Source of the DNA: Mucidula mucida
Lineage: Eukaryota; Basidiomycota; Agaricomycetes; Agaricales; Physalacriaceae
Length of the DNA stretch: 14,102 nucleotides
Direction: 5' to 3'
Assembly: GCA_015501055.1 (NCBI GenBank)
Contig: JADNYV010000858.1
Coordinates: 1-14,102 of the forward strand
The notes under the pieces are model-generated. The model worked only from the letters and a program-made list of their open reading frames with translations, was not told the DNA's origin and made no database searches. The position numbers and the translations under genes were made by a program. Positions 7,020-14,102 of this stretch are shown one piece after another. Position 1 is the first letter of the stretch; each line of letters starts with the position of its first letter.

Positions 7020-7761
7020 GCATCATATCAGCGTATTCTTCGTACCACCGTTCTCGTAGAGACGGAATATCATCATCGGTGAGGCTGACGGCACGAGCCT
7101 TCCCTTTTGACGGGGATCTCGCTACGGGTTCATCACACACAGGCGGGACATACTCCGGGTGGTGAATCCGAGCCAAGTTGGATTGCACCATCTGTATCAT
7201 AGAAACTGAATCATCATCATGCACGAAATCTGGCTTGACCTCCATGCGCATAAGCAGTCCCCGCCTCTCGGGCGAATATCGTGAACGCGTAAACTCAAAC
7301 GGGCCAAGAGTACCCTGCACGTCAACACCGGACTTCTCCTCGTGGTATTCTGATAAGATCTCATTAAGGATCTCACGTCGGTCGCGTTTCAGCGGGCGCG
7401 TCTTCGCATCATCATCTGTCTTCAATTCATTAGCCATGACCTGCGAAGAGGTCGGCTGGCAATATCCACGCGTTTGGGAAGGAACCGTCTTATTACGTAC
7501 CCGTGACGGTTCCTCCTCGCCACCATGGTCTCGAGTGGTCTCAGACCCTAAGTCACTAGCCGTCTCACACCATCCTCGACGAATATTTTCCATAACACAT
7601 GCACCATCACCCTCAATCCATTCTAAGTATTCATCTTCAGACAAAAGCAGTGGAACGCCCTTCTCACAGGGCAAGCTATTACAATCAACTTCCTTCGCGT
7701 CTTCCTCATCCTTATCACAGGACTCGTCCACCTCGACGACGCTACTTCGAGGAGGCCTCAT
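6901..7761 (-). CDS. pol: Pol N-terminal linker ORF between protease and RT
   Basis: An ATG at 7761 opens 286 codons, but the frame is the same as Gag-protease and is separated from it only by the UGA at 7788-7786, so it may be translated by readthrough. It is acidic and low in recognisable motifs (VVEVDESCDKDEEDAKEVD; LSEDEYLEWIEGDGACV). Its end (MPPWREVNHEINLVDDDKR) is the WREVNH-type segment that normally sits just before RT in this group, showing that Pol should continue into RT. The continuation is lost at the CCCC run 6931-6934, after which this frame ends at 6901. A spacer of this size between protease and RT is seen in some large fungal gypsy elements; function unknown. Confidence 0.8.
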   Translation of the reverse strand: MRPPRSSVVEVDESCDKDEEDAKEVDCNSLPCEKGVPLLLSEDEYLEWIEGDGACVMENIRRGWCETASDLGSETTRDHGGEEEPSRVRNKTVPSQTRGYCQPTSSQVMANELKTDDDAKTRPLKRDRREILNEILSEYHEEKSGVDVQGTLGPFEFTRSRYSPERRGLLMRMEVKPDFVHDDDSVSMIQMVQSNLARIHHPEYVPPVCDEPVARSPSKGKARAVSLTDDDIPSLRERWYEEYADMMRGVPEQMPPWREVNHEINLVDDDKRTIIYPSAMPAFFTR

Positions 7762-7782
7762 TGTCCTGCTTTCGCCGCCGGA

Positions 7783-7788
7783 TAGTCA
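7783..7788 (-). promoter_or_regulatory. in-frame UGA CUA stop, candidate readthrough site
   Basis: Gag-protease ends with TGA and the next codon is CTA, then TCC. The frame after the stop stays open for the whole linker ORF. UGA followed by CUA is an established leaky-stop context in several viral and cellular genes. A recent nonsense mutation (for example CGA to TGA) is the alternative. Confidence 0.5.
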
Positions 7789-10700
7789 ATTCGACGATGC
7801 CAGAGCGCGCTGACGCGACTGACTGGAATCGTCTACTGGACGTCGCATCCGGAACCGCTGAGGAATGTTTGGATTCACAGGTACTACCTTTCCTGGATAC
7901 ATGGTGTTCCCAATTCTTACACACTGACTCTCGAAGTCAAGTATCACACCGTGCTTCAGCATAAATGGCGTTCCAATCAGAACATCATACCTGTCAAGGT
8001 TCGTGATGTCAAAATACTGTTTCCCACTCACACGCGGCAAGCTGACGTCCACCATAGTACCGAAATTTATAACAGACCGGCTCCCGACCGTGCCCAAGTA
8101 CAACGGCACAGGCTCTTTCAGCCGTCGTACGTCCAACTTCGCCACATTTGAGAATCCAGGACTAATGGCAGAAGTATTACTGCCACTATCCCACAGCGTT
8201 AATCCCTGACAACCTCCGACGTCCACGTATGTGACGAGACAGAGCTTCTCTTCGGGCTTGAGCTTAGGCCGGTCAATAGTCTCCTTTGGTACGTTCACCT
8301 CAAAGACTTTGTTGCCGCGACCTTTAATCGCCGCGATAGTGTGGGCATCATCAGTCATGGCTAACAAGCACTCGTCAGTGTCCGCCATGTTCAGTTCTCC
8401 AAACCGCAAGTCATTGACGGACTCATTCTCAGACTGGCAAGCGCCACCGTCAATGAACTCCGTGCCAGGCTCACAACGCATTGCATACATGAAGTCCTCT
8501 TCAAATTGACTGCCTGCGTCATATTCGCTCTGCGAATATCCATCATTACCGACGTTATCGCTACGCATGGCACGCAAATATTCTACATCCTCGTGGTCGC
8601 CAGCGTGAGACTCGCCAGAGCCGTAATCCTCGTACTCGAGGATCTCATACGCATCTCGCGCAGGATCAAACGAACCAGAACCAGATCCTGATTCGAGTGA
8701 GTCTACCACTTGGGCGCCAGAACCGTCGATTTCCTCATTGATATCCTCCAGATTTCCACCACTATCCGTGCGAGCAGCGCGAATAGCTGGCTTTTCATCA
8801 CGCCGATTATTACGAGGCGCGTTCGCAGCAGGACATCCAGCATGGCCGCGATACTGACCTTCTTTTCCACAGTCGTGACACTTCACGTTTGTGGCGACCC
8901 TTCGTGCGCGCATATTGTCCGCCTGCTTTCCACCATCCGCGCGGTTTTCACGTTTCTCATCGCGCTGTTTTATGTCCTTCCGTCTTTGACGTTCAACATT
9001 GGGACCCACAGCATTTCCAAGAGGCCGCACTACCGTACGACTCACGAGGCGCGAACGCCAAGCGTTCTTAAACGCGTTGGGGCTGTGAGGAATGGGAGGA
9101 AGTTTCTCCTCAATTTTCTCACGACGCGTACTTCCCGACCCACTACGACGGTCGGCAACATGTTTCCTGGTATACGCGAGCCGTTCCTCATCAGCAGCAC
9201 CATCCACGAGCTCGTCCAAAGGATCAAGGATCACATCGAATCCCTTGTCAATCATCTCGTCGACATAATCCTTAGGTATGTTGTCCATGAACTTATCCAG
9301 CAATTCACGATCTGACGGGGGGATTGCCATAGAATCTGCAATCATCACCATCTCGTCGTAGAATCCTTCAACAGTGTCAGATGCACGCCAGGTAAGGTTC
9401 TTAAACTTGATATAATTATCGTGCAGGGTGATTGACCTAATAAACCGTCTGTATAGGCCAATTATCACTTGTTCAGCCGTCCAAAACTGTTGCGTGCGAT
9501 TCACACCAACCACACGGTTTCGGAACCACCGATCTGCACTGCCTTCAAGGTAAGTCTTCAATTGAATCTTACGCTCGAAATCGCGCTTAGATCCAATCAA
9601 GTGACTGGCCTCAAAGTACATACTGATATCCTGCACAAACCGCTCAAGCACATGGTAATCAGAGCTCCCGGAATACTTCGCAATCTTCATATCAACCCTC
9701 GACGGCTTAGCCTCCTTGGGCAATGACGGCTCGTACGCCGTGTGCTGTCGATAAATTGATACAAGGCGCTTGATCAGGAGGCTATCCTGGTCCTCGCGAG
9801 CACGCTTAACATCGACCCCAGGCGTACGAGAACGGCGATCCCTCGCTGGAGGTGTCCTTCGCGGGCGAGACGACGGCGAACGACGAGGTGGAGGGCGATC
9901 TCCATTGTGGTTACTGCCCGCGGACTCATCATCCCCATCATCCCCATCACCATCATCACCGCCGCTGTCATCACCATCGGATGGCTCATCGTCGGGGCCA
10001 GGAGGCGGCTGGTTAGGTGGATTAGGCGGAGGAGGCGGTGGGTTATTCCTGTCCTGCGCTGGCCGATTATTAGAAGGTGGTCTCGTCGGCTTAAGCGTAG
10101 GCTGAGGCGGCGGGGCGTTATTCCCGTCATGCGCTGGCCGAGCATCCGAAGACGGATTAGTCGGCCTAGGGGGAGGAGGTGGGGAAGCATCCCCATTCTG
10201 CGCCGGATGTTGAGGAGGCTGAGCCTGCTTATTAGGCCGTGGCTGAGGCGTGCTCCCACCCTTACTATCCTTCGGCTGAGGAGGAGGGCCATTCGAATTC
10301 CCTGCGCGAGTTTCCTCCGCCTTCGGCTGTGTGGACGACTTCCCAGCAGCCTTGCTCGTTGACTGCGAACCTGAAGGCGCGGCCGTCTTCGACGTCGACG
10401 CAATAGGGTCGCTCACGGGCACCTGGGTGTCAGGCGCAACTGACGTTGAGCTAGGAACCGCCTCTTCGGACAACTCCACAATACGGAAGTTGCACATTGG
10501 GTGAACCCCGTAAGCTGTCTTCTTTGTGTCTCCGTTCGGCAGGAATTCACGTATCAACTTGTTCGGCCAGTCGATGACGATGTCCTGACAAGGAATGGAC
10601 GATTCACCAAACTCAAACATCTGTTCCTCACGGAGCAGCTGTTTCATGACACGCATTTGCATGTCATCGAACCGAATTTGACTGTCAGTCCTCTCGCCAC

Positions 10701-11829
10701 CTCGAACAACCACATCTGATGAGACAGGCACAGGTGGCGCAGCTTCTTCTACAGCCACGGGCAGCCCATCGTCTTTTGCCTTGGGTGGGACATCTGCCTT
10801 CGGAACGGCAGGCGTATGCTTCTTCGTTGCATGTCGGCCACTAATCAGGCCAGACAGACTATCAGAGACCTCCGAGCCACTTGGCGGACGCGATACTTGC
10901 TTCTCGAACGACCATTCCCACTCGCCCCCAAAGTCAATCAACTCATCCTGTAAGGAGAAATCGTTCACCACTGCGGGCGCCTCATATTTCGCCTGGGCAC
11001 TCGCTGGCCGGGGATCATCATAGATTGTCTGGACATTCGCTTGCGGGGCGCTCGATAACGGCATGCTATAATCGTCTGAATTAATAGTAAGCCCTAGCCG
11101 TCGTCGAATTTCCATAATTGACACCGCTAGAGTAGATCGCGCCACGCGCAAAATCTCCATGTTCATCGCTGCCGGCTGATTCGGATTCACATTCTCCAGG
11201 ACCGCCTGCAAATCGTTACAAAGAACCTGAACAAGGTCTTTATCTTGGCCTGACAAGGCACGCAACTTACGCTCAATCTTAGTATTGTCGGTGATCTGCA
11301 AATCGGACAAGCCGCCCAACGAATTATCTATTGAAGGCTCTGAGGAGATATCTGACCGTGCGTCACCTTCAGACGCGGATGATTGCGAAGGATTATCCTG
11401 ATCCTTCGCCTTAGATTTTCCTTTGCGTCTACGACGGCTACGTGAGTCCCGACTCCTCGTCGAAGACGAATCGTTCTGATTGCCGTCATCAGGACGCGGC
11501 CAAACCGGCGCGCGTAGGGTACCAACAGGGCGCGGCGGGATTATCGACTCATCAACGGGGCTGGGCCTAGGGATACTCGTTCGAGGCACACTCCGCTGAG
11601 CACGGGCGGGCGTAGACACAGAAATCGGCAACGTTCTATTGGGCCGATTGATAGGTAACGGAACCGGGCCCCCAGTTGTTATCCTCGTTAGGAGCTCGTC
11701 GAAACCAGTACGCCCCGTAGGGCGCTGGGCAGCAACTCGTCGGTTATCATCGTGGCGCGCATCATCGCGCGACTTTGGGGCATTCTGCGAGGTGGTCCGA
11801 GCGGGCTCGAGGACAGTAGTCGACATCAT
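7786..11829 (-). CDS. gag: Gag polyprotein fused to aspartic protease
   Basis: Single open frame of 1347 codons from the first ATG at 11829. Residues 1-700 are low complexity: a basic patch (SRSRRRRKGKSKAK), proline-rich repeats, then an acidic D/G run. The capsid-type Retrotrans_gag domain is near 710-860 (LKTYLEGSADRWFRN, W768; LYRRFIRS). A zinc-knuckle-like site follows with C984, C987, H996 and C999, but the usual histidine position is Q992. An acidic spacer leads to the retropepsin-like protease: LWDSGSNTSAIS with catalytic D1214, and YDVLIGTPFMLKHGVILDF near its end. Gag packages element RNA; the protease matures the polyproteins. Unusually, the protease lies upstream of the stop, so its level would match Gag rather than Pol. 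No frame break anywhere in 4 kb, unlike Pol. The ORF ends at UGA CUA and the linker continues in frame. Confidence 0.92.
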   Translation of the reverse strand: MMSTTVLEPARTTSQNAPKSRDDARHDDNRRVAAQRPTGRTGFDELLTRITTGGPVPLPINRPNRTLPISVSTPARAQRSVPRTSIPRPSPVDESIIPPRPVGTLRAPVWPRPDDGNQNDSSSTRSRDSRSRRRRKGKSKAKDQDNPSQSSASEGDARSDISSEPSIDNSLGGLSDLQITDNTKIERKLRALSGQDKDLVQVLCNDLQAVLENVNPNQPAAMNMEILRVARSTLAVSIMEIRRRLGLTINSDDYSMPLSSAPQANVQTIYDDPRPASAQAKYEAPAVVNDFSLQDELIDFGGEWEWSFEKQVSRPPSGSEVSDSLSGLISGRHATKKHTPAVPKADVPPKAKDDGLPVAVEEAAPPVPVSSDVVVRGGERTDSQIRFDDMQMRVMKQLLREEQMFEFGESSIPCQDIVIDWPNKLIREFLPNGDTKKTAYGVHPMCNFRIVELSEEAVPSSTSVAPDTQVPVSDPIASTSKTAAPSGSQSTSKAAGKSSTQPKAEETRAGNSNGPPPQPKDSKGGSTPQPRPNKQAQPPQHPAQNGDASPPPPPRPTNPSSDARPAHDGNNAPPPQPTLKPTRPPSNNRPAQDRNNPPPPPPNPPNQPPPGPDDEPSDGDDSGGDDGDGDDGDDESAGSNHNGDRPPPRRSPSSRPRRTPPARDRRSRTPGVDVKRAREDQDSLLIKRLVSIYRQHTAYEPSLPKEAKPSRVDMKIAKYSGSSDYHVLERFVQDISMYFEASHLIGSKRDFERKIQLKTYLEGSADRWFRNRVVGVNRTQQFWTAEQVIIGLYRRFIRSITLHDNYIKFKNLTWRASDTVEGFYDEMVMIADSMAIPPSDRELLDKFMDNIPKDYVDEMIDKGFDVILDPLDELVDGAADEERLAYTRKHVADRRSGSGSTRREKIEEKLPPIPHSPNAFKNAWRSRLVSRTVVRPLGNAVGPNVERQRRKDIKQRDEKRENRADGGKQADNMRARRVATNVKCHDCGKEGQYRGHAGCPAANAPRNNRRDEKPAIRAARTDSGGNLEDINEEIDGSGAQVVDSLESGSGSGSFDPARDAYEILEYEDYGSGESHAGDHEDVEYLRAMRSDNVGNDGYSQSEYDAGSQFEEDFMYAMRCEPGTEFIDGGACQSENESVNDLRFGELNMADTDECLLAMTDDAHTIAAIKGRGNKVFEVNVPKETIDRPKLKPEEKLCLVTYVDVGGCQGLTLWDSGSNTSAISPGFSNVAKLDVRRLKEPVPLYLGTVGSRSVINFGTMVDVSLPRVSGKQYFDITNLDRYDVLIGTPFMLKHGVILDFESQCVRIGNTMYPGKVVPVNPNIPQRFRMRRPVDDSSQSRQRALASSN
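9920..10000 (-). repeat. acidic D/G-rich coding repeat in Gag
   Basis: The forward strand is a run of near-repeats of CATCATCACC/CATCCCC, encoding a stretch made almost only of D, G, S and E. It directly follows the proline-rich repeats and precedes an arginine-rich stretch before the capsid domain, giving an abrupt acidic-to-basic charge change. Confidence 0.75.
10016..10215 (-). repeat. proline-rich imperfect tandem repeat in Gag
   Basis: Three imperfect in-frame units. The landmark TGCGCTGGCCGA recurs at 10055 and 10130, with a diverged form (TGCGCCGGA) at 10199, so the units are about 75 and 69 nt (25 and 23 residues). Each encodes a PAQ/PAH-DGNN-like start followed by a polyproline block. 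Confidence 0.7.
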
Positions 11830-11934
11830 CAACGAGTAGCTAGTATGTTACGCCTCGAGGGGCAAACTATACTGTTCAACGAATAGGACCGAGTTCACAA
11901 TCCAACTTGGAATCTCGAGTAAGGTTCAAAAAAG
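11830..11934 (-). other. 5' leader of the retrotransposon, primer site not identified
   Basis: About 105 nt between the 5' LTR and the Gag ATG. The leader begins C, six T, then GAACC. There is no TGG at the LTR edge, so a standard tRNA-3'-end primer site is not evident; the nearest TGG lies about 30 nt in and does not read like a tRNA end. By eye there is no LTR segment complementary to the leader start that would support Tf1-type self-priming. Confidence 0.5.
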
Positions 11935-12087
11935 TGTAAAAGGCCTTGTATGTTCACGCCAGAGAACCAGAACCACGTAGATTCGTAAGGTTAAAGTATG
12001 AACATAAAGGTAAAAGACTAAGGAGCCTACAGCTCCTGAGTGTACTGTATATACCTAGTGGCTATGTAAGGGACCTACCCCCTTACA
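11935..12087 (-). repeat. 5' LTR (right), 153 bp
   Basis: Same sequence as 1502-1653 with one extra C near 12078-12082. It carries the presumed promoter of the element: TATATA at 12048-12053, followed in the sense direction by the 6 bp hairpin at 12021-12037. U3 would be only about 65 nt if initiation is ~30 nt after the TATA sequence. Confidence 0.95.
12048..12053 (-). promoter_or_regulatory. TATA-like box in 5' LTR
   Basis: TATATA lies 35 nt inside the LTR start in element orientation (context GGTATATACAG). It is the only TATA-like sequence in the LTR and correctly placed for Gag-Pol transcription. Not tested. Confidence 0.45.
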
Positions 12088-12093
12088 GGAATC
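12088..12093. repeat. right target-site duplication (imperfect)
   Basis: GGAATC next to the 5' LTR pairs with GGACTC at 1496-1501, five of six identical. The first bases also belong to an 11 bp stretch (12089-12099) that is the exact reverse complement of 11974-11984 inside the LTR. Confidence 0.5.
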
Positions 12094-12231
12094 TACGTGA
12101 TGGTGCACAACATCCTCCTCCCATTCCTTGCCAGCCTATGTAGCGCAGTAGAATTTTTGGATCTGCATTTCTATCACTACGACGCGATACACGTCAGCGA
12201 CCTCGTGCAACGCGCTCTAGTTTCCTGGTAG
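12094..12231 (+). pseudogene. 3' part of the split host gene
   Basis: Forty-five codons from TAC at 12094 to the TAG at 12229-12231 (YVMVHNILLPFLASL, then AVEFLDLHFYHYDAIHVSDL). Removing the element and one target copy puts GAG GGA CTC (1493-1501) directly before TAC with no stop, so the exon ending at 1501 continues here. The leucine-rich composition could alternatively belong with the LRR-like remnant immediately downstream, reached by a one-base frame change near 12216. No function is assigned. Confidence 0.45.
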
Positions 12232-12455
12232 ATCCAGATCCAAGTTCGCGGAGTTGGCTGCTCTTGAGGAGTCTGGTTATTCGCATCGAGTTCAAGTTAC
12301 CCGGTCTGTCTGCGCCAGCTCCAAGTCGTCTCACTTCGGATGCCATTCGTACTATTCGGTCCATGATTGAAGCACCATATCGCGCCAGTACTTTGAAAAC
12401 AATTCACTTGGAGATCAATTTCACCGACGTTCAGCCATCGAGAGAGACTCGTTGA
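12232..12455 (+). pseudogene. leucine-rich (F-box/LRR-like) remnant
   Basis: Open plus-strand frame to a TGA at 12453-12455 with LRR-like spacing (SWLLLRSLVIRIEFKLPGL; STLKTIHLEINF). Agaricomycete genomes carry many F-box/LRR genes with this flavour, but no F-box is visible here and no good start codon exists. It may be a continuation of the preceding 12094-12231 reading after a frame change. Coding-like scraps continue in other frames to about 12520. Confidence 0.3.
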
Positions 12456-12777
12456 TGAAAAGGATTGCGCGGCTCTTTCGGCACTCCTTGTCGACCACGG
12501 ATCAAATATAACGGGATGTACGTGACTATTTCCCTCTTAGGTCGTACGTCTGTTGAAATACTAGATCCATAGGTCGGCTGAAGAGATACTGGGGTAAACT
12601 TCTCGTAAAACGGAATCGAAATCAACGCGTTCTCGATCTGAGCGATATAACGTGTAGCAGTATGTGAATTTTGAATAGTACAGTACGCGACGTGTCGTAC
12701 CATTCAGGGCAGGAGCTTAGCGGCTATTCACGCGTTGTTTGACATCCATTTTTCCTTGGCTCATTATAGCTTCGCAC
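12456..12777. other. no supported gene
   Basis: A 90-codon minus-strand ORF (12431-12703) overlaps the plus-strand remnant and shows no motif. The plus strand is full of stops here. I see no RNA gene or repeat. Confidence 0.4.
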
Positions 12778-13564
12778 TTAAGCCGACCGAATGCTCTTGT
12801 GCCAGGTGTCTCTGCGCGCGGACGTATAAAGGGGTCGGAAGTAGGGCATATTCTCGATATGATACGACCACTCCTCGGGAGCAAGGCGGACCAGACAAGA
12901 CTCATTGAGCCCAAATGCTAGCACCTTGGCAGCGGCCATTCGCCCTCGTTCATCTCGCTCGTTGAAGTGGAGTTCCTGGTGTCGCATGTGGCGAAACACA
13001 TTTGGGCTCATGAGCGATTTCCACCAAATGGGTCAAGGACTGGTGACGGCTTTGACCTGCTCAGCAAGCTTGGCCTCCTTGTTCAAATGTCTGATGGGCC
13101 AGAGGCCAGTAGTATGATCGACGACTAGTCCAAGCTGGTTATGCGTCTGCACCGATGTCAGTGACGGCCCGAATCCCAATGTCGGCGGCGACATACCTCG
13201 TAAGCAGCGCCTGACACTTGTTTCTCCTTCGCATCATCGCGCGCGCAGATACTTTTGCGCCTGAAGCGGCTTTGCCATTGTCCACCATTGACGGACTGGT
13301 CATGTCCTTACTCAGCCATACGAATATGATCAATTTTGGCATTGAGATAGTCGACGTCAAACTGTGTTGATGGAGAAACCGTAGGCAGAATCTATTCGCA
13401 TCAACCAGAGGAGCGTGTTTCCGTTCACTGAATTCGTTGGTAGCACTCCCGCCCCGAATAATGCACGAAGATCTCGCTCGCGTTTTGGTGATCCAAAACA
13501 TCAAGGAATTTTCACTGCACGCAATTTCGCAAGGAGACACACATTGACAGCTCCTTGAGAGCAC
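12778..13564 (-). pseudogene. degraded hypothetical gene, frame-broken
   Basis: Coding-like sequence runs leftward in shifting frames. An upstream part (13564-13139, ending LLTRYVAADIGIRAVTDIG) is followed after a one-base frame change at 13138-13142 by NQLGLVVDHTTGLWPIRH and LNKEAKLAEQVKAV. An in-frame TGA lies near 13032-13034, then the same frame continues with WWKSLMSPNVFRHMRHQEL and AAAKVLAFGLNESCLVRL to a stop at 12778. Further coding-like text (FDVDYLNAKIDHIRMAE) sits in another frame near 13310-13360. Multiple breaks suggest a pseudogene. No domain recognised; plus-strand ORFs in this stretch are considered shadows. Confidence 0.33.
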
Positions 13565-13567
13565 GTC

Positions 13568-13810
13568 TCACGTAAAGGCGGCCGCATTGCCATGGATGAA
13601 CAGGTGATTTAAGAACAACGTGAAGTAATTCGTTTTGTCATGCGAAAAGATAATGCAACGAGTATGTATACAGAGTACACTTCTAGCACTGGTATGTGCG
13701 CAAGTACAAGGATGCACTGCGTAAACATTAAATATTGCAGAAATGCGGACAAGGAGCACGTACGATAAACGTAGGGTGTCACCTCAATGCGATTAAACAC
13801 TGAGTTACTT
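13568..13810. other. intergenic, nothing recognised
   Basis: Two short minus-strand ORFs (60-70 codons) have no protein-like composition. No repeat, RNA gene or clear promoter is visible. It lies downstream of the gene end at 13811. Confidence 0.4.
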
Positions 13811-14101
13811 CTACGCAATGTTTGTGAGTGGCCGCTTGAATACGTCCATCCTCATCTATCCCAAGGTTAGCAAAAACGTATATCACAACAGTAGACGACG
13901 CACAGATTTCCAGTTGTCGACCTTGAACTTTGTAAACAGTCTACCTACTGTAGGCGTCCATAAGGCTGCTGCTTTGCGGTGAAGGTAGAATTGGAAAGCG
14001 GGGAACATTAGAGGGCCGTGGAAAGACGGTAGGCGGCCGACAAGGAGAGCGAAGAGTAGTTGATTGTCCTCAATATCATCGATTCGCCCTTGCTCATTGA
14101 A
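13811..14101 (-). CDS. 3' end of a hypothetical gene entering from the right edge
   Basis: The minus strand is open from the window edge at 14101, with a protein-like reading (EDNQLLFALLVGRLPSFHG; FPAFQFYLHRKAAALWTP; LFTKFKVDNWKS). A textbook intron follows at 13856-13903: donor GTGCGT, branch-like GCTAAC and acceptor TAG, 48 nt. It joins in frame to a short last exon (MRMDVFKRPLTNIA) ending at a TAG at 13811-13813. Without splicing the frame would stop near 13886. The gene is partial, its start lies beyond the window, and no family is recognised. Unlike the other flanking genes it shows no frame break in the visible part. Confidence 0.45.
13856..13903 (-). other. candidate intron in the right-edge gene
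   Basis: On the minus strand it starts GTGCGT, has GCTAAC about 10 nt before the end, and finishes GGGATAG. Length 48 nt, phase 0. All elements fit fungal splice consensus. Confidence 0.5.
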
Positions 14102-14102
14102 T

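Larger units (their letters stand above)
1502..12087 (-). mobile_element. Ty3/gypsy (chromovirus-like) LTR retrotransposon, about 10.6 kb
   Basis: Near-identical LTRs starting TGTAA and ending TTACA bracket gag, protease, reverse transcriptase, RNase H, integrase and an extra ORF, all on the minus strand. The RT-RH-IN order is diagnostic of Ty3/gypsy (Metaviridae), as opposed to Ty1/copia where integrase comes first. A chromo-like segment at the end of integrase suggests a chromovirus. The LTRs differ by one C, so insertion is recent. Pol is split into several frames by at least three single-base-scale shifts, so this copy as written could not make an intact Pol. The element is long for a 152 bp LTR because of a ~700-residue Gag N-terminus and ~1.9 kb of extra ORF sequence after integrase. 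It interrupts a plus-strand host gene. Confidence 0.95.

Noticed and set aside
7178..7813. 211-codon plus-strand ORF
   Set aside because: Serine-rich antisense shadow of the linker ORF; no motif or start context.
8710..9315. 201-codon plus-strand ORF
   Set aside because: Antisense shadow of the Gag capsid and knuckle region, which has clear domains on the minus strand.
9774..10403. Open frames of 150-209 codons on both strands (9774-10403 minus, 9907-10362 plus)
   Set aside because: Arginine-, leucine- and isoleucine-rich shadow frames of the proline/acidic-rich Gag repeats; no independent coding evidence.
11890..11934. tRNA T-loop-like GGTTCAAA at 11923-11930 as a tRNA gene or primer remnant
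   Set aside because: No acceptor stem or CCA at the right distance; only the T-loop-like string matches.
12825..12831. TATAAAG as a plus-strand promoter
   Set aside because: No convincing plus-strand gene follows; it lies inside the minus-strand coding-like stretch.

Overview
The window looks like a piece of a filamentous basidiomycete genome, most likely an Agaricomycete. The reasons are short GT-AG introns of about 48-56 nt in the flanking genes, mixed GC content, and a chromovirus-like Ty3/gypsy retrotransposon with the long proline-rich Gag and chromo-like integrase tail that I associate with that group. No bacterial features, rRNA, tRNA or CRISPR were seen. Family calls come from reading motifs by eye; no search was run.

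One LTR retrotransposon on the minus strand (1502-12087, about 10.6 kb) fills the centre. Its two LTRs (11935-12087 is 5', 1502-1653 is 3') are only 152-153 bp and differ by one C in a C run, so the insertion appears young. In element order (right to left) it carries a ~105 nt leader, a 1347-codon Gag-protease ORF, a single in-frame UGA followed by CUA, a linker ORF, reverse transcriptase/RNase H, a connection domain, integrase with a chromo-like tail, a ~315 nt gap, an extra ORF of unknown function, a CTTTT-type microsatellite and a polypurine tract. Gag-protease is fully open, but RT-RH, connection and integrase lie in three frames; each break sits at a short homopolymer. The extra ORF is broken the same way.

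The element interrupts an older plus-strand gene. Its pieces (about 476-1501 left, 12094-12231 right) can be read as exons with introns, and the reading frame continues across the insertion if one target copy is removed. That gene also carries frameshifts unrelated to the insertion. It resembles a lineage-specific basidiomycete hypothetical family with a possible PD-(D/E)XK-like core (inference).

The outer flanks hold other degraded reading frames: a minus-strand fragment at 2-475, a leucine-rich plus-strand remnant at 12232-12455, a minus-strand fragment at 12778-13564, and the 3' end of a spliced-looking minus-strand gene entering from the right edge (13811-14101). The region reads as a graveyard of accessory genes hit by a recent retroelement, or as an assembly with homopolymer indel errors; both explanations should be kept open.
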